Positions 45,307 to 54,910 of a DNA stretch of 64,000 bases are shown here, piece by piece. Every line of letters begins with the position of its first letter. The first letter of the stretch is position 1. The DNA comes from Paenibacillus sp. 481 (lineage in GTDB: Bacteria; Bacillota; Bacilli; Paenibacillales; Paenibacillaceae). Location of the stretch: contig NZ_CP075175.1 in the NCBI RefSeq assembly GCF_021223605.1, positions 434,001-498,000 of the forward strand, given 5' to 3'. A program made the position numbers and the translations under genes. Under the pieces are notes generated by a model that worked only from the letters and a program-made list of their open reading frames with translations, made no database searches and was not told the DNA's origin.

Positions 45307-48300
45307 TTAAATAATATCTGCTACTACAGGTTCTACTTTCACATCAAAAGGTGCAGATGGATCTACACTATTGACTTCAGTTAGTGTAGTTGGCTCAACA
45401 CTTTTTACTTCAGTTGGTGTAGATGGCTCAACACTGTTTTCTTCAATTGATTTAGGTAACTCCACCTTTTCAGGCTCCATATTAATCATAGCTGGAACTG
45501 GTAATACTGGTTGTTCGTATTCGTATCCATGCATAAGGATGGATACTTGCCCGTCACCATTCGTTACTCTCACTTCAACTGGACCAGCTACTGTTCCTAC
45601 AGGAACACTCACTTCCAGTTGAGTAGGGTCCACATAAGTGGTAGGAACATCTACTCCGTTAAAACTCACTTTGGACGTGTCATTAAAGTTCATACCTTTA
45701 ATAACAATGATGTTGCCGCCCGCCAGAGGTCCTTTGTTTGGAGTTACCTCCGTAATTACTAGCGCTGGCTTCGGTGGATCTGCAATGTAAGTGTATGCAG
45801 CCATTAGATGAGCTTCTTGTCCATTTCCGTTTACGACTTTAATATCTGCCGCTCCTGGCATAGTCGTAGCTGGAATACGCACTTGCAGTTCTCCTGCTGA
45901 AGTGAACGTCGTTGATGCTTCAATTCCGTTTACATACACTTTTGACGCGATGCTAAAGTTCGAGCCCCTAATGGACACGAGATTACCACCTTCCAACAGT
46001 CCCGTGTTCGGCGTCATTTCTGTAATAGTCGGTGCAGGTCCTAACTTGAATTTAAATCCTTTTGCTAATGTGCTCTTTTGATTAGTTGGGTTAATAACTG
46101 TAACGTCTACAGCTTCTTCCTTGTTCCAAGCAGACATTGTGATGTTAATTTGGTTTGCACTCACAAATGTTGAGGCAACCTGAACGTCTCCAAATAGCAC
46201 TTTCACACCGCTTGCAAAATTCTTACCATTAATCGCAGCTGTAACATTTTCAGAAATGAATGTTGCATCTGGTGTAATAGAATCTATTGCAGGCCCTTGT
46301 GGCAGCAATACGGTAGCAATAATAAGTGGGGTGCTCCACTCTCCAATTCCAGATGCATTAATTGCGCGTACACGAATGGTATAGTCCGTATTAGCTACTA
46401 AGCCTTTTAAGTTGTAAGTTGCGCTACTTGTTTTAACTACTTTACCGCTATACTCCATTTCATAACTTGCAGCTCCGGCTACTGCCGTCCAAGTTACATT
46501 GATGCTATTTAGTGTTGCAATACCCGCTACATTTGTAACTACACCTGGTACAGTAATACGCGTTACCGGCTTACTCCAGTCACTTACATTGTTATCACTC
46601 TTTGCACGTACTTTGTACGTATGGGAGCTTGCTGGATTCAAGTCTGTATGCGTATAGCTGTTACCCATAACAACTTGGACAACACCATCCGCTTCAACTT
46701 CGTACGATGTTGCGCCGACAATTGCCGGCCATGTCACCGTGATCTCATTGCTCGTTTTTGATACAGCAGTTGCTACTGGTGTTGGGAGAAGCGTTTTTAT
46801 AGTTACTGGTGCACTCCATTCACCGTTGCCACTTGTATTTTTCGCACGGACACGAATGGTGTAGTCTTTGTTCGGCTGCAAGCTACTTACTGTTGTCGAT
46901 ACAGTAGTTACAGTTGACACTACCGCTCCATCACGCTCAACTTCATAGCGAGCAGCTCCTGGAACAGCTGGCCAGCTCAAGGCAATTGTATTACTTGTAG
47001 CAGTTCCTGTTACTTGTCCTGTTACTGATGGCAACGTGTGAGTCGTAATTGCTGCACTCCACGCACCTTCATTGGAATCATTCTTTGCACGCACTTTGTA
47101 TGTATGTGCACTCGCAGGAGTCAATCCTGTGTGCGTATAGCTGTTTCCTGCTGCCGCCTGTATGACTCCATCCACATCGATTTCGTATGAAGTGGCCCCA
47201 GGAATTGCTGCCCACGTCACTGTGATTTCGGAAGTTGATGTAGATACCGCTTTAGCTGTTGGTGTAGGCAATTGTGTCTTCACCATAATCGGTGCACTCC
47301 ATTCACCTACTCCACCTGTATTCTTGGAACGAACACGAATCGTATAATCCGTATTCGGTGCTAAGCTGCCAAGTAGGTATGGAGATTTGCTTGGGCTTAC
47401 CAATTTTCCGTTGAACTCAACGTCGTAACCTGTTGCGCCTGGTACAGCATTCCACGTTAAATGAACACTGTTAAACGTTACAGCTCCTGCTACAGCAGTT
47501 GCAACTGTTTCAGGCACTGTGAAATGTGTAATCGGCTTGCTCCAGTCACTTACATTATTATCATTCTTAGCACGTACCTTGTACATATGAGAACTTGCTG
47601 GCGCTAAGTTTGCATGGGTATAAGATGGGCTGTTTACAACATGAACGACTCCATCCGCCTCAACTTCATAAGCTGTTGCATCAGCAATTGCTACCCATGT
47701 CACAGTTACTTCCGTACTTGTTGATTTAACTGTAGTAACTGGCGTAGTCAGCAATGTCTTAACTGTAATCGGCTGACTCCATTCTCCGAAGCCGCCTGTA
47801 TTATTTGCACGTACACGAATTGTGTAGTCTTTATTCGGTGTTAGGCTGCCTAATGTAGCTGTCACTCCCGTTGCAGACTGTGCAATTGCTCCATTGCGTT
47901 CAATCTCGTATTTAGTTGCCCCAGGAACCGCTGTCCAAGTTAGAACGATGCTGTTGCTTGTTGCTTTTCCTGTCACGACTCCTGTTCCAGTAGGTACAGA
48001 ATGAGCTGTAATTAATGTGCTCCACGCACCTTCATTCACCGTGGACTTCGCGCGCACCTTGTACTTATGTGCGCTTGCTGGCGCTAGGCCTGTGTGCGTA
48101 TAGCTCGCACTATTTACCGTTTGGATCACGCCATCGACTTCAACTTCATACGATGTTGCTCCTGGTATTTCTGCCCAAGCTAGTGTAATTTCGTTAGGAA
48201 TTGTAGATGTCGCTTTTGGTACTGGTGTTGTGAGTTGAGTTTTAGCCATAATTGGCTCACTCCATTCACCTGCACCACCTGCATTTTTTGCACGGACGCG

Positions 48301-51300
48301 GATTGTGTAGTCTGCATCTGGGGTTAAACTGCGCAGCACATAAGGTGTTGTGCTCGCTGCAATTGTCTTTCCGTTGTACTCGACTTCATATCCCGATGTT
48401 GCACTTGGAGCTGCTACCCAAGTCAAGTTAACGCTATTAAACGTCAATAGCCCTGCCGCAACATTTGTAACAGCTGCTGGTACAGTGAAACGAGTTACAG
48501 GTTTACTCCAATCACTTACGTTATTATCGCTCTTCGCACGTACTTTGTACGTATGTGAGCTTGCTGGTGTTAATCCTGTATGCGTATAGCTCGGACCATT
48601 TACAATCTGTACGGAGCCATCCGCTTCAACTTCATAAGATGTTGCACCTGTTACCGCAGGCCACGTTATTGTAACTTCTGTACTCGTAGAAGTAGCCGTT
48701 GCAACTGGGGTTGCCAGTAACGTTTTTACCGTGATTGGCTGACTCCATTCTCCGTTGCCACCTGTATTTTTAGCACGTACTCGAATCACGTAGTCCATGT
48801 TCGGCTGCAAGCTGCTTAACGTCGAAGCTGGAGTAGATACAGTCGCAGCAAGTACTCCGTCGCGCTCGACTTCATATCTTGTCGTGCCTGGCACTGCTGG
48901 CCAGCTCAGCACGATGGTCGTACTTGTTGCTGTGCCTTTGGCTTGCTCCGCTGCTGCCGGCAATGAGTGTGCTGTAATCGCAGCGCTCCATGCGCCTTCG
49001 TTGGTATCGCTTTTTGCACGCACTTTATATGTGTGTGCACTTGAAGGTATCAAACCTATATGCGAATAGCTCGCTCCTTTAACATGATGGACGATACCAT
49101 CTGCATCAACATCGTATGATGTTGCGCCTGGAACTTCCGCCCACGTTAACGCTACTTCATTCGGTGAAGTAGCTGCCGCTTTAGCAACTGGCGTCGGTAA
49201 TTGTGTCTTAGCCGTAATCGGCGTGCTCCACTCACCTGTTCCACCTGCATTTTTCGCACGCACGCGAATCGTGTAATCCGTATCCGGCGTTAAGCTGCGC
49301 AGTACATACGTCACAGCGCTCGAACCAATCAATTTCCCATTGTACTCGATATCATATCCAGACGTTGCTCCCGTAACAGCTGGCCAAGATACACTAATGG
49401 TATTAAATGTCGTCGCTCCTGCCGTCACATTTGTAACGACTGTCGGTACTGTGAAACGAGTAACTGGCTTGCTCCAGTCACTTGCGTTGCTATCAGTCTT
49501 TGCACGTACTTTGTACGTATGGGAACTAGCTGGCACTAAGCCCGTATGCATATAGCTTGTATCGTTAACGACATGTACTACACCATCCGCATCGATTTCA
49601 TACGATGCTGCGTCAGCAATAGCTGGCCATGTCACTGTTACATCTGTACTTGTGGAAGTAGCTGTCGCTACTGGAGTCACAAGTAGCGTCTTCACCTTAA
49701 TCGGTGCGCTCCACTCACCTACGCCGCCTGTGTTATTGGCACGCACACGAATGGTATAATCCGTGTTCGGCTGAAGCCCACTTTGTGTAGTTGTAACACC
49801 CGTTACAGTCTGTACAACTACTCCGTTACGCTCAACTTCATACTTCGTTGCTCCTGGAACCGCTGTCCAATTCAGTACAACCGAATTGCTTGTTGCCTTC
49901 CCTGTAACCGTTCCAGTTCCTGCAGGTACAGTGTTAGCTGTAATCACGGTGCTCCATGTACTCTCATTCGTATCATTCTTTGCACGCACTTTGTACTTAT
50001 GTGTGCTTGCTGGAGTCAGGCCTGTATGCGTGTAGCTCGGGCCATTTACAGTCTGAACAACACCATCTGCCTCGATTTCATAAGATGTAGCACCTACAAT
50101 ATCAGCCCAAGCTACTGTAATTTCACTGCTTGCTGATGTTGTTTTAGCAACAGGTGTTGCCAATAGTGTCTTGACCTTAATCGGGTCAGACCATTCTCCA
50201 TCTATTTTTCCACTTTTAGCTTTCACTCTAATGGAGAGCTCTTGATTTGGTGTTAATCCTGTCAATTTATACTGATTCGTAGTTGGAGAAGATTTAACAA
50301 CACCATCTACCTCAATATCATAGGCAGAAGCACCTTTCAAAGCATCCCATTTAAAATCTACGGTATTGAATAGTGGTGTCGATGTCACACCTGTAACTTT
50401 CGGGAAAAACGTAGAAATTACAATAGGATTTGTCCAATTACTTTCGTTGTCCACACCTTTTGCTTTTACTTTATATGTAAAGTTGGTGTTCGTTGGTAAA
50501 CTATCAGCTGTATAGGTAGTAGCGTTACCTATATTTACGATCGTACCGTTTGCATCCACTTCATAGCTTTGTGCATCAGGAACTGCATTCCAGTTTAGCG
50601 AAACCGAATTCGTTGTACTGGATCCTTGCACAGTAGGAGTAAGCATTTTAGTCTTGTATGTGTTGACTTTGCTCCATGTACCTTCGCCTAATCTGTTTTT
50701 AGCACGAATTTTCACTTGATACTCTGTGTTAGGCTGTAAACCAGAAATCATACGAGAACGTGAAATAGAGTTCTCTACGCTTCCGTTTACATCGATATCA
50801 TAAGACTCAGCAAACGGCACTAGAGACCATTTCAATTGAATCTTTGTATCAAACAAGGCAGGCTCCTCTACAACTGGAGGGGCAGTATCAACAGGCTTAA
50901 TTTCGTTAAGCGCAGGTGTAAATATTCCTTTTCTACCTTCAATATCATTGCCATAGTAGTAATTGAGTTCAGAGTCAAAATCAACTACACTACCTGTATC
51001 TGCATTGACAATGAAATAAGCAGCAGGGTCTGAATAATTCGTGTGTCTAGGTGTAGATTGCCCTGTCACATCAGTAGTACTGGATTGCCATTGTCCAACT
51101 TCCATTCCGGACTGAGAGTAGCTACGTTCATTGTACATGTAATGAACTTCTTCTACTTTTAAACGAACCGCATTTTTAATTTGACCTGCATGTGGAGATG
51201 TATATTCGCCAAACTCCACTTTTGAAACGTAACTTCTGTCGCCAATAAAGGACACCGTCTGGGAACGAGAAATCGAACCGCCTCTCCAGCTATTTGAGAA

Positions 51301-51519
51301 CGCCCTAGACCATGACATCTGTTGCCCAGACGAAATTTGACTTCCGTTTACGATGTAATCCCCGCGTTGATCTTTCACTAGGATCAAACTTCCATCTTGG
51401 CTAACGTATGTAGCCTGTGTGGCCCAAGCAGATGTTATCGGTAACGCTAATAACATTAAAACCGTAAGCATTAATGCCACGACTGCTTTTTTTGTCTTTT
51501 TCTTTTTTCTTTCTAGCAT
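45307..51519 (-). CDS. Giant secreted protein with 19 FN3 and 3 IPT/TIG domains
   Basis: 2070 residues. A lysine-rich N-terminus and signal peptide (about 1-34) lead to a unique domain (about 35-211, unrecognised, Tyr/Ser-rich). Then come 19 fibronectin type III domains of 79-82 residues (212-1737), three IPT/TIG domains (1738-1827, 1828-1914, 1915-2003) and an acidic tail with three 11-residue repeats like SVEPSTPTEVK. FN3 domains 4-19 are four copies of a four-domain unit. There is no LPxTG, S-layer or catalytic motif, so it is likely a released or wall-associated adhesive or scaffold protein. GGGGA lies before ATG. Confidence 0.88.
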   Translation of the reverse strand: MLERKKKKTKKAVVALMLTVLMLLALPITSAWATQATYVSQDGSLILVKDQRGDYIVNGSQISSGQQMSWSRAFSNSWRGGSISRSQTVSFIGDRSYVSKVEFGEYTSPHAGQIKNAVRLKVEEVHYMYNERSYSQSGMEVGQWQSSTTDVTGQSTPRHTNYSDPAAYFIVNADTGSVVDFDSELNYYYGNDIEGRKGIFTPALNEIKPVDTAPPVVEEPALFDTKIQLKWSLVPFAESYDIDVNGSVENSISRSRMISGLQPNTEYQVKIRAKNRLGEGTWSKVNTYKTKMLTPTVQGSSTTNSVSLNWNAVPDAQSYEVDANGTIVNIGNATTYTADSLPTNTNFTYKVKAKGVDNESNWTNPIVISTFFPKVTGVTSTPLFNTVDFKWDALKGASAYDIEVDGVVKSSPTTNQYKLTGLTPNQELSIRVKAKSGKIDGEWSDPIKVKTLLATPVAKTTSASSEITVAWADIVGATSYEIEADGVVQTVNGPSYTHTGLTPASTHKYKVRAKNDTNESTWSTVITANTVPAGTGTVTGKATSNSVVLNWTAVPGATKYEVERNGVVVQTVTGVTTTQSGLQPNTDYTIRVRANNTGGVGEWSAPIKVKTLLVTPVATATSTSTDVTVTWPAIADAASYEIDADGVVHVVNDTSYMHTGLVPASSHTYKVRAKTDSNASDWSKPVTRFTVPTVVTNVTAGATTFNTISVSWPAVTGATSGYDIEYNGKLIGSSAVTYVLRSLTPDTDYTIRVRAKNAGGTGEWSTPITAKTQLPTPVAKAAATSPNEVALTWAEVPGATSYDVDADGIVHHVKGASYSHIGLIPSSAHTYKVRAKSDTNEGAWSAAITAHSLPAAAEQAKGTATSTTIVLSWPAVPGTTRYEVERDGVLAATVSTPASTLSSLQPNMDYVIRVRAKNTGGNGEWSQPITVKTLLATPVATATSTSTEVTITWPAVTGATSYEVEADGSVQIVNGPSYTHTGLTPASSHTYKVRAKSDNNVSDWSKPVTRFTVPAAVTNVAAGLLTFNSVNLTWVAAPSATSGYEVEYNGKTIAASTTPYVLRSLTPDADYTIRVRAKNAGGAGEWSEPIMAKTQLTTPVPKATSTIPNEITLAWAEIPGATSYEVEVDGVIQTVNSASYTHTGLAPASAHKYKVRAKSTVNEGAWSTLITAHSVPTGTGVVTGKATSNSIVLTWTAVPGATKYEIERNGAIAQSATGVTATLGSLTPNKDYTIRVRANNTGGFGEWSQPITVKTLLTTPVTTVKSTSTEVTVTWVAIADATAYEVEADGVVHVVNSPSYTHANLAPASSHMYKVRAKNDNNVSDWSKPITHFTVPETVATAVAGAVTFNSVHLTWNAVPGATGYDVEFNGKLVSPSKSPYLLGSLAPNTDYTIRVRSKNTGGVGEWSAPIMVKTQLPTPTAKAVSTSTSEITVTWAAIPGATSYEIDVDGVIQAAAGNSYTHTGLTPASAHTYKVRAKNDSNEGAWSAAITTHTLPSVTGQVTGTATSNTIALSWPAVPGAARYEVERDGAVVSTVTTVSTTVSSLQPNKDYTIRVRAKNTSGNGEWSAPVTIKTLLPTPVATAVSKTSNEITVTWPAIVGATSYEVEADGVVQVVMGNSYTHTDLNPASSHTYKVRAKSDNNVSDWSKPVTRITVPGVVTNVAGIATLNSINVTWTAVAGAASYEMEYSGKVVKTSSATYNLKGLVANTDYTIRVRAINASGIGEWSTPLIIATVLLPQGPAIDSITPDATFISENVTAAINGKNFASGVKVLFGDVQVASTFVSANQINITMSAWNKEEAVDVTVINPTNQKSTLAKGFKFKLGPAPTITEMTPNTGLLEGGNLVSIRGSNFSIASKVYVNGIEASTTFTSAGELQVRIPATTMPGAADIKVVNGNGQEAHLMAAYTYIADPPKPALVITEVTPNKGPLAGGNIIVIKGMNFNDTSKVSFNGVDVPTTYVDPTQLEVSVPVGTVAGPVEVRVTNGDGQVSILMHGYEYEQPVLPVPAMINMEPEKVELPKSIEENSVEPSTPTEVKSVEPTTLTEVNSVDPSAPFDVKVEPVVADII
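46309..50163 (-). repeat. Four tandem copies of a ~963-bp, four-FN3 unit
   Basis: Copies are 49201-50163, 48235-49200, 47272-48234 and 46309-47271 (residues 453-773, 774-1095, 1096-1416, 1417-1737). Inside each unit the four domains differ by type: a first ending around WSxxITA, a second with YEVERNG or VERDG, a third with SDWSKPVTRFTV and a fourth with GYEVEYNGK. The same domain type recurs every fourth position, which shows that blocks of four were duplicated. Confidence 0.85.
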
Positions 51520-51542
51520 GTAGTCTTCCCCTTTTGTTTTCT

Positions 51543-51584
51543 TTAGTGATCATATAAGTAAATATTCATATATTTTTGATACAT
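51543..51584 (-). CDS. 13-residue leader reading frame before the giant gene
   Basis: ATG with GGAGGTG six bases upstream, then MYQKYMNIYLYDH and a stop, ending 23 bases before the ATG of the giant protein. Four of thirteen codons are Tyr. The ribosome site is better than that of the main gene. It may couple or attenuate translation; it may also be chance. Confidence 0.4.
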   Translation of the reverse strand: MYQKYMNIYLYDH

Positions 51585-51798
51585 TTATCACCTCCAACAT
51601 ATTTATGAAAATTAAGAACAGGTATCTAAAATAATATGTAAATTATACTAAGGCAATATCTAGTTATATTATTTTTGTGAACAGGCATAAAGAAAGCCCG
51701 TAAACCTACTACGTAAATAGAGTAAATAACAATAAGGAAGACCTTTCTTGTTGATTAAAGTCACGACAGATCGTATGGATTATAAGCAAAACGAACAC

Positions 51799-51855
51799 GA
51801 AAGAGGCGCCATTTCGCAAGTCGATACTTTCCAACTTGACATAAATGACACCTCT
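51799..51855 (-). terminator. Possible weak terminator after the dehydrogenase gene
   Basis: On the minus strand AAGAGGTGTCATTT pairs with AAATGGCGCCTCTT (two G-U pairs), with CAAGT/ACTTG inside. Only TTTCG follows, so the T-run is poor. Confidence 0.45.
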
Positions 51856-51874
51856 TGCTTGGGATAGTAAACAT

Positions 51875-52921
51875 CTATTCAAAATGTTCTAGCACTATTT
51901 TCCCTATCGTTCGACCTATTTCTAACTTGGCATGGGCAAGGCGAAGATTAGATGCGTTAATTGGCGTTAACCGCTCCGTTACCGTTGTCTTCACTTTACC
52001 TGCGTCCACAAGATCAGCCACCGCGTTTAGCAGCTTATGTTGCTCTATCATATCCAACGTATTGTACATCGGCCTAGTAAACATGAACTCCCAAACGAAG
52101 GTTGCACTTTTGTTTTTGAGCTGTGATAGATCAAGCGGTACAGGCGAATCGACAATCGAGCAAATTTTCCCTTGTGGCGCGATAGCATCCACCATGTTTG
52201 CCCAATGGAGATCGGTATGGCTTAAGCACAAAATATAATCGACAGACTCGAAGCCAAGCAGACGTAATTGCGGCATAAAGGGTTCAAAATGATTAATAAC
52301 ATGAGCAGCGCCCTGCTGTTTAACCCACTCTACCGATTCCGGACGCGAAGCCGTTCCAATCACCGTCAGGCCAGCAAGATGAGCGAACTGCGTAGCAATG
52401 GAGCCTACTCCACCTGCCGCACCGATCATTAATATCGTTTTTTGCTGATTAAGATCCTGATGACCTGATATACCGAGGCGGTCATACAACGACTCCCAAG
52501 CTGTTATCGCTGTCAGTGGAAGCGCCGCTGCTTGGGCAAAGTCCAACGATGCAGGTTTTTTTCCGACAATACGCTCGTCTACTAAATGATATTCACTATT
52601 GCCACCCGCTCGAGTAATGCTCCCCGCGTAATACACCTCATCACCAGACTTGAACAACGTCACTCCCGGTCCAACCTGTTCCACAATTCCGGCTACATCC
52701 CAGCCTAATATTTTCGGTTCTTGTTCAACCGTGTCCTTCGGCTTCCGGACTTTTGTATCGACTGGATTAACCGAAATCGCTTTCACTTGAACTAAAATAT
52801 CGTGTCCGTTAGGTGTCGGCTTTGCCACTTCTACATCCAGCAAGCTATCCTCATCTGAAATAGGCAAGTAACGATGCAATCCTACCGCTTTCATTCGTTG
52901 TGTAGTCAATGTTAAGATCAT
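51875..52921 (-). CDS. Zinc-type alcohol dehydrogenase / quinone oxidoreductase family protein
   Basis: 348 residues. A medium-chain dehydrogenase with GroES-like start (VQVKAISVNPVDTKVRKP, GWDVAGIVEQVGPGVTLFKS) and a nucleotide-binding fold (ILMIGAAGGVGSIATQFAHL). The structural-zinc cysteines are absent, so it resembles the NADPH:quinone reductase-like branch. Substrate unknown. ATG 52921 follows AGGAG closely; ATG 52894 (MKAVGLHRY) matches the family N-terminus but has no ribosome site. It lies downstream of murR and may share its transcript. Confidence 0.85.
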   Translation of the reverse strand: MILTLTTQRMKAVGLHRYLPISDEDSLLDVEVAKPTPNGHDILVQVKAISVNPVDTKVRKPKDTVEQEPKILGWDVAGIVEQVGPGVTLFKSGDEVYYAGSITRAGGNSEYHLVDERIVGKKPASLDFAQAAALPLTAITAWESLYDRLGISGHQDLNQQKTILMIGAAGGVGSIATQFAHLAGLTVIGTASRPESVEWVKQQGAAHVINHFEPFMPQLRLLGFESVDYILCLSHTDLHWANMVDAIAPQGKICSIVDSPVPLDLSQLKNKSATFVWEFMFTRPMYNTLDMIEQHKLLNAVADLVDAGKVKTTVTERLTPINASNLRLAHAKLEIGRTIGKIVLEHFE

Positions 52922-52975
52922 CCCTCTCCTGATAGACTGATTATCGTATGCCATAGAATAGAATTAGAGCGTTCA

Positions 52976-53845
52976 TTATCGCCGCTGCGTCTTCATAAAT
53001 CGAATAGCCTCACGTGTGCCGTCCAAGTATTGTATCGTCTCTTCATACTGCTCGGATGCCACACACATGAATAGCACATCAATCATATGCAGTTGTGCGA
53101 GACGTGAAGATGTCGCTGCACTGCGAAAAGTCGCTTCCTTCGATGCGCTCGTAAATAGATTCATGTGCGCTATGCTTACGACGGGAGAGTTTCCGAATTG
53201 AGTAAGGCTAACTGTGCGGCATCCTTTTGAATTGGCCAACTTTAATACATCCACAACCTCAGACGTTTCACCTGAATACGAAATGCCGAAAATGACGTCT
53301 TCTGCCGTCATATTGGCAATTTGCATCGCAACCATATGCACGTCCGTAAAAGCGGAAGCGGGCTTATTAATACGCAAAAATTTTTGCTGTGCGTCCAATG
53401 CAATAATGGAAGAAGCGCCTACCCCAAAAAATAAAATTTGGCGCGCTTTGATTAAAGCGTCTACCACTTGCGAGACGGCATCCATATTAACGATCTCTGA
53501 CGTTTCGCGCAGCGCTTGAATGCCATTGTTCGTTGTCGTGGCGAGCACAGAAGCGATCGACTCATGTGGTTTAATGTCGCGGTAGCCTTCTACCTCACTT
53601 TTGTGCAAATCACCAACAATGCGCAGCTTCAATTCTTGAAAGCCCTTTAACTTTAAAGATTTGCAGAGCCGAATCACGGCCGCGCTGCTTGCATGGCACT
53701 TTTCTCCTAATTCAGAAGCTGTATAGGTTACTGCTTCTTCCGGAAACTCGAGAATATAGCGCGCAATCTTCTGTTCAGATTGCGGCAAGCTAGTTAGAAT
53801 GTCTGACAGCATAATGAGCCCACCCTTAGTCGTTGAACCGTTCAT
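52976..53845 (-). CDS. murR: MurR/RpiR-family transcriptional regulator
   Basis: 289 residues. It has an N-terminal HTH_6 domain (about 12-88, YTASELGEKCHASSAAVIRL) and a C-terminal SIS sugar-phosphate-binding domain (about 130-265, FFGVGASSIIALDAQQKFLR, GISYSGETSEVV). MurR in other bacteria represses MurNAc genes and responds to MurNAc-6-phosphate. Its place next to murQ supports that role here. GGAGGAGG precedes ATG 53845, and it has a separate promoter. Confidence 0.88.
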   Translation of the reverse strand: MNGSTTKGGLIMLSDILTSLPQSEQKIARYILEFPEEAVTYTASELGEKCHASSAAVIRLCKSLKLKGFQELKLRIVGDLHKSEVEGYRDIKPHESIASVLATTTNNGIQALRETSEIVNMDAVSQVVDALIKARQILFFGVGASSIIALDAQQKFLRINKPASAFTDVHMVAMQIANMTAEDVIFGISYSGETSEVVDVLKLANSKGCRTVSLTQFGNSPVVSIAHMNLFTSASKEATFRSAATSSRLAQLHMIDVLFMCVASEQYEETIQYLDGTREAIRFMKTQRR

Positions 53846-53921
53846 CTATCCTCCTCCTTTTAGCAGTATGTGTATATTAGCTTTCTTACCTCTTTCGCGA
53901 ATCACAATTGTCGTCTCGATC

Positions 53922-53950
53922 ATGTTAACACGGAGTACAGCCTATCTCAA
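53922..53950 (-). promoter_or_regulatory. Promoter of murR
   Basis: On the minus strand TTGAGA, 17 bases, TAACAT with a TG extension (TGTTAACAT). It lies in the murQ-murR gap, about 75 bases before murR. Confidence 0.6.
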
Positions 53951-53985
53951 TACGTGAACAAATGTACAATTTCAAAAAAATCCGC

Positions 53986-54906
53986 CTAACAAACGTCTAT
54001 AATGGCACGTCGCACAAAACCATTGGAAGCAGCAAGCTTGCGACGCGCTTCTTCAGCCGTTGTATGAATGAGCAGCATCACGATTGCTGTCTTTACTTCA
54101 TAATCCGCCTGCTCCAGCATCGTTTCAGCCATCTCTTGCCCTACGCCCGTTACGGTCATCACAATGCTTTTCGCTCGTTCCATAAGTTTGAAGTTGCTCG
54201 CCTTTAAATCTACCATTAAATTCTCATACACTTTACCCAATTTAATCATTACGGTCGTTGAAATGGTATTCAAAATTAATTTATGTGCCGTCGCTGCTTT
54301 CATCCGCGTAGAACCTGTAACGGCTTCAGGACCGACGAGCACTTCAATCGCAACAGTCGCTTGCTTGCTAATCGCCGCCTGCTTGTTAGACGATAGTGCG
54401 ATTGTGGCCGCGCCTACTTGATTGGCATACGTCAAGGCACCGATTACATACGGGGTGCGTCCGCTTGCAGCAATACCAATGACCACATCGGCTGCGCTCA
54501 GGTTACGACTGCGCAAATCGGCTGCGCCTTGCTCTACATCGTCTTCTGCGCCTTCAACAGCGGCAAAGAGAGCGCTGTTTCCACCTGCGATTAGCGCTTG
54601 AATCATTTCCGGCGCAGTGCTGTAAGTTGGGGGGCATTCCGATGCGTCAACAAAGCCAATACGCCCGCTTGTCCCTGCGCCCACATAAAATAACCGCCCT
54701 CCCTGACCCAAAGCAGCATACACGTGCTCTACAGCTGCCTCAACCTGTGGCAGCACCTGCGCTACCGCTTCCATCACGAAGCGATCTTCCTCATGAATCG
54801 CACGTACAATCGCGCCTGTATCCCACGTATCAATTTGCATCGTGCGCGGATTTCGCTGTTCGGTTAGCAGCTCTGAAATGATGCGCCCCGTATTTTTTGT
54901 TTCCAT
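53986..54906 (-). CDS. murQ: MurQ, N-acetylmuramic acid 6-phosphate etherase
   Basis: 306 residues. SIS-domain enzyme with LTEQRNPRTMQIDTWD, GRLFYVGAGTSGRIGFVDAS, ECPPTYSTAPEMIQALIAGG and the C-terminal UBA-like region. It cleaves the lactyl ether of MurNAc-6-phosphate to give GlcNAc-6-phosphate and lactate. It overlaps or abuts nagK; ATG 54921 is also possible, but ATG 54906 gives the usual N-terminus. Confidence 0.96.
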   Translation of the reverse strand: METKNTGRIISELLTEQRNPRTMQIDTWDTGAIVRAIHEEDRFVMEAVAQVLPQVEAAVEHVYAALGQGGRLFYVGAGTSGRIGFVDASECPPTYSTAPEMIQALIAGGNSALFAAVEGAEDDVEQGAADLRSRNLSAADVVIGIAASGRTPYVIGALTYANQVGAATIALSSNKQAAISKQATVAIEVLVGPEAVTGSTRMKAATAHKLILNTISTTVMIKLGKVYENLMVDLKASNFKLMERAKSIVMTVTGVGQEMAETMLEQADYEVKTAIVMLLIHTTAEEARRKLAASNGFVRRAIIDVC

Positions 54907-54910
54907 AACC

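Larger units (their letters stand above)
51520..51874. other. Leader of the giant FN3 gene and gap to the dehydrogenase gene
   Basis: 355 bases. The part 51520-51660 is the AT-rich leader with a 13-codon reading frame. The part 51680-51860 holds imperfect inverted repeats and a plus-strand frame of 39 codons (51748-51867, TTG start after AAGGAAG) of doubtful reality. It may include a decayed mobile element, but no transposase motif is seen. Confidence 0.4.

Noticed and set aside
46000-50200. Several plus-strand frames of 60-117 codons within the giant FN3 gene
   Set aside because: They recur with the 963-bp repeat and are shadows of the FN3 coding strand.
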